Under the pieces are notes generated by a model that saw only the letters and a program-made list of their open reading frames with translations, made no database searches and was not told where the DNA came from. This document shows, one piece after another, positions 50,331 through 55,257 of a DNA stretch of 55,257 bases. Each line of letters opens with the position of its first letter. Position 1 is the first letter of the stretch. Both the position numbers and the translations under genes were made by a program. This DNA is from Neobacillus citreus (lineage in GTDB: Bacteria > Bacillota > Bacilli > Bacillales > Cytobacillaceae), in NCBI RefSeq assembly GCF_018343545.2, contig NZ_JAGYPE020000033.1, positions 1 to 55,257 of the forward strand, read 5' to 3'.

Positions 50331-52388
50331 TTAACTTTCAATCCTTCCGAACGATTCTCTCAAATAACAAGCGAGCTGAAGACGAAGGACATTTTCTGTA
50401 CTTTCAAACGATATCTGTAAAGTCTCTTCAATTTTTTTCAGGCGATGATATAGAGTATTAATATGAACATGCAGTTTCTTGGCAGTTTGAGCAGCTGATC
50501 GATTACACTCAAAATAAGTCAGTAAAGTTTGTTCCAGTATATTATTATTCCCTTGATTGGAGCTAAGAGGATCAAACACGTCCTTTACGTAACGGTCGAG
50601 ATCTTCCCCATTTTGATTGATAAACAGCCGATTGACGCCAATCTCGGAATATTCAATGCACCCAGACAGCTTACGGGACTTCAGGTAGGCAAGGGCATTT
50701 TTTGCTTCCTTATAGGATTTTTCAATATAATGAATGCCATTATAAAGTGATCCCATTCCTGCACCTAATTGAATATTATTATTCTTTGTCCATTCCACTA
50801 GTAATTTAGTAAGCTTTTTCTTTATAACCGCAAATTGAGAGGATTTCGGTATACCTGCCAACAAGGTTACTTCATTGTTATAACCAAACACTGTTTGAAT
50901 ATAGGGTGACAATTCCGTTTTTATTTGGGTAATCAAACGGTGTACATGTGCCTCGAGAACCTGAGGCTCTGCAAAATCATAAAACTGAAAAATGACAGAA
51001 ATTAAATCCGCATTTTCTTTGATTCCCAGTTCCCTTGCTTTTAGTTGGAGGAGTTCCACATCTTTAATCTGGAGGATTTCATTAAATAGTTCCCGTTTCT
51101 TTTTATAATAGAATTCTACTAAATTTTGCTTCTTCACTAATTCTAGCGCAAGTATAGAATGGGCTTGCTCTAATGCTATTTGGTCGAGAGTGTTTAGCTG
51201 CCTTCTAGCCCGGATGATTAAGCAGCCAAGAATGACATTTCCCGTACGAATTGGGTATAAATAATGACTTCCATACTCGGACTCAACCACATCATAAGGA
51301 GCTTTTTCACCCAATGATGATAAGTAGTTATATAACTCCTTATAAGCTTTCTGGTCAGGAAGCCCTTTTGTTTCAGGTATACTTTCATTTTCAATCAAAT
51401 CTACGAAAAAGATAGGCAAATCAATCATTCGCCTCAATTCCCTTATCATTCTGTTCGCTCCCATATTTTGAAGCGAAAGTTTGGTAAACGTAGAGTGTAT
51501 ATCATCCCTTTTGACCAATAACTCATTTTGCTTTTTTAAGTTGGTAAAAAGCCGTGCATTTCTCATCGCGATCCCGAGTTGTGCGGTAAACCCTTGCAGT
51601 AATTGTAAATCTTGTTCGGTCAACAGCATTTTCGTTTTTATCTGACATAAGATCATCACGCATTCTACCCGGCCATCAATCATAATTGGCGCTGTCACCA
51701 TTGATTTCACATTTCTAGGAAAAGCAAGCCGATGATCCCAATGGCGGCTATTTTCATCTGAAGTTCTCCATTTGTCTTGATCCATTAGCTTTGATAGATT
51801 AGTAAACAACTCTGGAACCCTTAGTTTAAATGCATAACCTACGAAACCTTCGTCAGCCCCAAACCGCATTTTCCGGATCCCTGGTATCACATTACCGACC
51901 GATGCCTTACATACATAGCGATTAAGGGCTGGGTCATAAAACCATAATGTTCCTAAATCCGCATGAGGGATGACATCTATGGTATTGGCAAGAATAGTAG
52001 AATATAAATCCTCTACATCCAGTACCGAGGTCGTATGACGGATACTTTCAACAATTTTATCGATTTTATATTGGCTGGCTTTCAAAGCATAATGAGCATA
52101 ACAAGGATGAAGCAAGTGATATATCAGTTGAAAATCAGCATCATTAATGGTGAGGGGTTGAAATAAACAAACAGTAATCTGGTAATTTCCTGGATAGTTG
52201 AAAGATAGGCAGGTTTTATTATCTTGAATAGATTGGGAATGTTCACAAGACGGGATTTGTTCAGTCAGTTCCCCGCTCCCTTCGATAAGAATAAAATTGG
52301 GCAATTCTGGTGCAGTTAACCAAATTTGATAAGGGGCTGCGATACCTTTTTGATTCAAAAATAATTCGAAGAATTTTCGATTAAACAT
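50331..52388 (-). CDS. GAF-domain, PucR/CdaR-type transcriptional regulator
   Basis: 685 residues. A GAF domain occupies about 110-285 (DVIPHADLGTLWFYDPALNRYVCK, GFVGYAFKLRVPELFTN, MVTAPIMIDGRVECVMILCQ). A second GAF-like or linker region follows, then a central GGDEF-related domain. The C-terminal PucR helix-turn-helix is at about 620-680 (LLTYFECNRSAAQTAKKLHVHINTLYHRLKKIEETL). ATG at 52388 after AGGGAAA. It lies upstream of module B on the same strand but ends in its own terminator, so it is a likely activator of one or both modules rather than an operon member. Confidence 0.88.
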   Translation of the reverse strand: MFNRKFFELFLNQKGIAAPYQIWLTAPELPNFILIEGSGELTEQIPSCEHSQSIQDNKTCLSFNYPGNYQITVCLFQPLTINDADFQLIYHLLHPCYAHYALKASQYKIDKIVESIRHTTSVLDVEDLYSTILANTIDVIPHADLGTLWFYDPALNRYVCKASVGNVIPGIRKMRFGADEGFVGYAFKLRVPELFTNLSKLMDQDKWRTSDENSRHWDHRLAFPRNVKSMVTAPIMIDGRVECVMILCQIKTKMLLTEQDLQLLQGFTAQLGIAMRNARLFTNLKKQNELLVKRDDIHSTFTKLSLQNMGANRMIRELRRMIDLPIFFVDLIENESIPETKGLPDQKAYKELYNYLSSLGEKAPYDVVESEYGSHYLYPIRTGNVILGCLIIRARRQLNTLDQIALEQAHSILALELVKKQNLVEFYYKKKRELFNEILQIKDVELLQLKARELGIKENADLISVIFQFYDFAEPQVLEAHVHRLITQIKTELSPYIQTVFGYNNEVTLLAGIPKSSQFAVIKKKLTKLLVEWTKNNNIQLGAGMGSLYNGIHYIEKSYKEAKNALAYLKSRKLSGCIEYSEIGVNRLFINQNGEDLDRYVKDVFDPLSSNQGNNNILEQTLLTYFECNRSAAQTAKKLHVHINTLYHRLKKIEETLQISFESTENVLRLQLACYLRESFGRIES

Positions 52389-52596
52389 TTTCCCTGCTTA
52401 CTAAATAATAGGTAAACAGGATTTCACACCCTTTCATTAATATTGAAAACGCATTCATTTTTTAAAATATTTTACTGCAGGCAACAAGCAGCATTAGAAA
52501 AACTCACAATAATACTAATTCCATATTATAATATCCTCCATTGTATTATCAATTATATTCCCCGAAAATTCAGTTTATATTAGAGTTTACTAGGTT

Positions 52597-52640
52597 AAAT
52601 AGTAGAAAGAGTACCGAAAATGGTACTCTTTCTACTATTT
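52597..52640. terminator. 19-bp perfect inverted repeat downstream of the EamA gene
   Basis: aaatagtagaaagagtacc (52597-52615) and ggtactctttctactattt (52622-52640), loop of six. It lies about 30 bases past the EamA stop, so it probably terminates that gene, although the best T-run is on the plus side. The rest of 52389-52596 is AT-rich with no recognised element. Confidence 0.75.
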
Positions 52641-52669
52641 TTATAGTATATTTGCAAAAGTTATAAATC

Positions 52670-53587
52670 CTAAACTTTAGCTGATTGGGGATCAGGCCTC
52701 ACAATTTTGGAAGGATTTTTTGAGCCGAGTGTGTTGACGACGATAACTCCGGCAATGGCAACTGCGCCCCCGATGATGGAAATGAAGCTTGGCTGTTCAT
52801 TGATCCAAATCCAGGCAATGAGGATGGCGAATACCGGTTCAAAATATATCATGCTCATAACCGACCCGGATTTTCCTAAGGAGAGGGCGATAGTCCATGT
52901 GACATAGCCAATCGCCGTTGGAAAAATCCCTAAATAGATAGCCGATAAATGGGCATCCAGGGTTGCGTGCTGTAGTTCTTGAAAATATCCCGGAAAGTAA
53001 ATGAAAAAAGGAATCGTTCCAACCCAGGTAAAGTAGGCTGTTAATTCTATCGATGAATAGCGTCTCAAGAGAGGCTTTTGAAAGGCAAACATCACCGATG
53101 TCCCCAAGGCAGCGATTAATAGAAGGAACACCCCGCTGGAGATATGGAAAGAAGAGCCTGCTGTTTCAAGTGCAATGATACCGATTCCCAAAAATCCCAA
53201 ACCTAAGCCAATCCAGCCAAACAACCCTAGCCGTTCCCTTAATACGAATAGAGCAATTAGGGCAGTAAAAATAGGCGTTGACGAAATCAGCATCGCCGCG
53301 ACTCCTGCATTTACGGTTTTCTCACCGAAAGCAACGCCGATATGATAAATACTGATCCCTACAAACCCCAGTATCACAATTTTCAGTATATCCCCTTTTT
53401 GTGGCAGACGGAATTTAACACCGGGCCATAGCGCGTAAATCGCAAATAGTGCCGAAGCGATAAGGTATCGAGTGAGGATTAGATGCCCTGGAGAATAGCC
53501 TCCATGTAAAATCACACGAATGGCAGGGAAAGATGCTCCCCATATCATAACGGTAAACAACGCAATGGTTAAAGCTTTTATGTTCAA
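52670..53587 (-). CDS. EamA/DMT-family transporter
   Basis: 305 residues, ten hydrophobic segments in two EamA repeats. The first starts ALTIALFTVMIWGASFPAIRVIL; the second includes FHISSGVFLLLIAALGTSVMFAFQKP and ends with YFEPVFAILIAWIWINEQPSFISIIGGAVAIAGVIVVN. Start TTG at 53587 shortly after GAGGGG. Drug/metabolite exporters of this family are not predictable in substrate. Monocistronic; appears unrelated to the acyl-CoA modules. Confidence 0.92.
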   Translation of the reverse strand: MNIKALTIALFTVMIWGASFPAIRVILHGGYSPGHLILTRYLIASALFAIYALWPGVKFRLPQKGDILKIVILGFVGISIYHIGVAFGEKTVNAGVAAMLISSTPIFTALIALFVLRERLGLFGWIGLGLGFLGIGIIALETAGSSFHISSGVFLLLIAALGTSVMFAFQKPLLRRYSSIELTAYFTWVGTIPFFIYFPGYFQELQHATLDAHLSAIYLGIFPTAIGYVTWTIALSLGKSGSVMSMIYFEPVFAILIAWIWINEQPSFISIIGGAVAIAGVIVVNTLGSKNPSKIVRPDPQSAKV

Positions 53588-53923
53588 AATCCCCTCACCT
53601 CTTTTTTTCTACATAATCTCAAGGTTATCACGGTAATAACATTGTTTCAATTCAAAAATATGGAAGAGGCGGATTTTAATTTAGGACTGCCTTTCACAAT
53701 TTAGTATTTTGGTACCGTTGGAGTCATTTTTGGGGCATTCAGCCATGTTACTCCCGCCAATTGGGGTTATTTTTCAAAAATCCTTCCCAAGCCTTCCTGA
53801 TACGTTCATCTCGATTCCTCCAATTTATTTTTTTAAATATACCTTTTTTCAAATAAAACAAGGGCCGAACCCACTGCTTTACCGCATTAAACTTTTGCAG
53901 AAGCAGGGTTTCAGGCCCCTTGC
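53588..53923. other. Intergenic region with fxsA terminator-like hairpin
   Basis: About 336 bases without an assigned gene. It holds an imperfect hairpin downstream of fxsA (gggccgaaccca-type arm at about 53860-53875 with gggtttcaggcccc at about 53907-53921). On the minus strand an ATG with a perfect GGAGG ribosome site (about 53815) opens only an 11-codon frame. An overlapping frame reads like a protein tail (RKAWEGFLKNNPNWRE) but has no start. I see no promoter I would trust. Confidence 0.5.
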
Positions 53924-54310
53924 CTATTTTATGATTCGTATATTGCCTTTTTCTATTCGTTTTCTTAGTGCGTTAATCATAATAAATTTAACCGGCTTTC
54001 GGGTTGGAGGGAATAGGAGCAGGAAGCCGAATATGTCACTCAAGAACCCCGGTGTTAACAGCAGGATTCCGCCGATCATGATACAAATGCCGTCCAAAAC
54101 CGCTTCGCCCGGTATTTGTCCCATTCTAAGCTGCTCTTGTGCCTTCCTGATGGTTTGCAGTCCCTCTCTTTTGGCTAAGTATGCTCCTAACACGCCGGTC
54201 AAAATAATCAGCAGGATGGTAGGCCAGACCCCGATTGTTTTTCCCGAAAGAAGCAAAAAGCCAATGTCCGCTGCTGGAACAGCGATGATTAATAACAGTA
54301 AATACCGCAT
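53924..54310 (-). CDS. fxsA: FxsA family membrane protein
   Basis: 128 residues with three to four hydrophobic segments: LLLLIIAVPAADIGFLLLSG, PTILLIILTGVLGAYLAKREG, and DGICIMIGGILLLTPGFLSDIFGFLLLFPPTR. The last string is the hallmark of FxsA. A basic tail RKRIEKGNIRIIK follows. ATG at 54310 after AAGGAG. The E. coli protein affects F-plasmid exclusion of phage T7; the role in Bacillaceae is unknown. Possibly cotranscribed with the SRPBCC gene 36 bases upstream. Confidence 0.93.
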   Translation of the reverse strand: MRYLLLLIIAVPAADIGFLLLSGKTIGVWPTILLIILTGVLGAYLAKREGLQTIRKAQEQLRMGQIPGEAVLDGICIMIGGILLLTPGFLSDIFGFLLLFPPTRKPVKFIMINALRKRIEKGNIRIIK

Positions 54311-54345
54311 AAAGTTCTCCTTCCTAATGTGTCTGTTTCCAGTTT

Positions 54346-54831
54346 TTATTGATTTGGAGACACTTTCCGGACAGCTTGTTTATATTCCTCATACCACTTT
54401 TTCCATTCTTCCATCCGTTCGATGGTTTCGCCTTCCATCAGGGCCTTAATCACATCAAGGCATACATGCCAGCCGGCCAGGTCCTTTGGGGTGTGAGGGG
54501 TGATTTTTTCAATCTTTTCTATTAAAAACAGCTTGCAGCCCGAGGCTTCCGTGGAAAGTTCGAATCGCACTGCCATGTCGCTTCCCCAAGTAAACTCCAA
54601 TACGGATTGATCTTTGAGGTCCGTGATGGCCATCTTCTCAAAGGTTCCGTCGCCCATATCGAACTTCATAAACCCGCCTTCGCGTAGCTCACCAACACGA
54701 AGCTCGTTAAACCACTTGGCTAATTTTTCGTTGTTCGTTAACCAGGACCATACCTCCTCAACGGAGTGATCAAATTGCCGCTCGAATCGTGCGATGTAGC
54801 CATTTTCTGATTTTTCTATGACTGCTAGCAT
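54346..54831 (-). CDS. SRPBCC-domain protein (AHSA1-like)
   Basis: 161 residues of the START/Bet v1-like fold. Seen: ARFERQFDHSVEEVWSWLTNNEKLAKWFNELRVGELREGG, KMAITDLKDQSVLEFTWG, and the C-terminal helix DLAGWHVCLDVIKALMEGE. The ATG at 54831 follows GGAGGAAGG; the longer frame begins without a ribosome site. AHSA1-like proteins bind hydrophobic ligands or act with ArsR-type regulators, but no such regulator is beside it. Function unknown. Confidence 0.9.
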   Translation of the reverse strand: MLAVIEKSENGYIARFERQFDHSVEEVWSWLTNNEKLAKWFNELRVGELREGGFMKFDMGDGTFEKMAITDLKDQSVLEFTWGSDMAVRFELSTEASGCKLFLIEKIEKITPHTPKDLAGWHVCLDVIKALMEGETIERMEEWKKWYEEYKQAVRKVSPNQ

Positions 54832-54888
54832 CGGTTTCCTTCCTCCCGTAAAAAATATTGTTATTTCCATTATAGGAGAAACGCCGTT

Positions 54889-55257
54889 TAATTAAAAATA
54901 AGAACTCTATTTATTCCGATCTCTCATCTTTGGGGACTTCACGGGTAAAATTAGGACTCTATTTTTACCGTTCTCTCATTTTCGGAGACCTCACGGGTAA
55001 AATAAGGCTTCTATTTTTACCGTCCCCTCATTTTCGAGGACCTCACGGGTAAAATAAGGCTTCTGTTTTTACCGTCCTCTCATTTTCGAGGACCTCACGG
55101 GTAAAATAGGGCCTCTATTTTTACCGCCTCCTCTATTTTTGGAACCACACATGTAAAATAAGGTTCCTATTTTTACTGTCCTCTCATTTTCGGAGACCTC
55201 ACGGGTAAAATAAGGCTTCTATTTTTACCGTCCCCTCATTTTTTGGAACCACATGGG
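54889..55257. repeat. 52-bp intergenic tandem repeat array (runs off the right edge)
   Basis: The anchor acgggtaaaa (or a close variant) starts at 54941, 54993, 55045, 55097, 55149 and 55201, exactly 52 bases apart. A degenerate copy precedes at about 54889 and a partial one ends the window. Each unit has two dyads: cgggtaaaata with tatttttaccg, and gtcctc with gaggac around tcatttt. No open frame is maintained. It is not a CRISPR array because there are no variable spacers. Possible roles are transcript-end structure or protein binding; the neighbour on the right is not visible. Confidence 0.85.

Noticed and set aside
53709..54449. Long plus-strand frame over fxsA and part of the SRPBCC gene
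   Set aside because: It is antisense to two genes with clear family signatures and has no ribosome site.
54889..55257. CRISPR array at the right edge
   Set aside because: Units are head-to-tail copies with no variable spacers between repeats and no cas genes.

Overview
The window looks like a chromosome segment of a low- to mid-GC, endospore-former-type Bacillota bacterium, most likely a member of the Bacillaceae (Bacillus/Neobacillus-like). The evidence is strong GGAGG ribosome binding sites, many TTG and GTG starts, sigma-A-type promoters, a cre-like site, LacD/LacC, an FxsA homologue and sugar ABC importers without their own ATPase. No rRNA, tRNA, CRISPR array, transposase or phage gene was seen. 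Species was not determined.

Region 1 (1-17.9 kb) is an amino-sugar disaccharide locus, almost all on the minus strand. A CUT1 ABC importer (4603-1405) feeds a GH112 galacto-N-biose/lacto-N-biose phosphorylase cut by the left edge. A divergent AraC regulator sits beside it. A second operon (10953-5706) encodes a ROK kinase, AgaS, a NagA-type deacetylase, LacC and LacD. Together these can take GalNAc through GalNAc-6-P, galactosamine-6-P, tagatose-6-P and tagatose-1,6-bisphosphate to triose phosphates. A second ABC importer (14248-11141), a Gfo/Idh/MocA protein, a LacI repressor and a GntR/UTRA repressor complete the locus. Shared operator-like motifs tie LacI to the second importer and to the Gfo/Idh gene, and GntR to the kinase operon. 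Leloir genes for Gal-1-P and an MsmX-type ATPase must lie elsewhere.

Region 2 (18-27.6 kb) holds a MarR regulator, an OFA-like MFS transporter, three short-chain dehydrogenases, an aldehyde dehydrogenase, an MBL-fold hydrolase, a YtcJ-like amidohydrolase and an IclR regulator. It reads as accessory catabolism flanking region 3.

Region 3 (27.6-52.4 kb) is the most striking part. It contains two paralogous acyl-CoA modules. Each has an acyl-CoA ligase, two dissimilar acyl-CoA dehydrogenases, two small MaoC-type hydratase proteins, a thiolase-fold protein and a DUF35 zinc-ribbon/OB protein. Module A (40.7-27.6 kb) strongly resembles the actinobacterial igr (cholesterol side-chain) operon: its thiolase-fold protein looks like the retro-aldolase Ltp2 and one MaoC protein looks like ChsH1. 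Module A also carries three CaiB/BaiF CoA-transferase genes (one a tandem fusion), two enoyl-CoA hydratases and two tiny desulforedoxin-like proteins. Module B (50.1-43.6 kb) has a thiolase-fold protein with no cysteine at the nucleophile position. A TetR regulator with a DHA2-type exporter separates the modules, and a GAF/PucR-type regulator lies beyond module B. I infer degradation of a branched or polycyclic carboxylic acid by retro-aldol side-chain removal; the substrate is unknown.

Region 4 (52.6-55.3 kb) has an EamA transporter, FxsA, an SRPBCC protein and, at the right edge, a 52-bp tandem repeat array.
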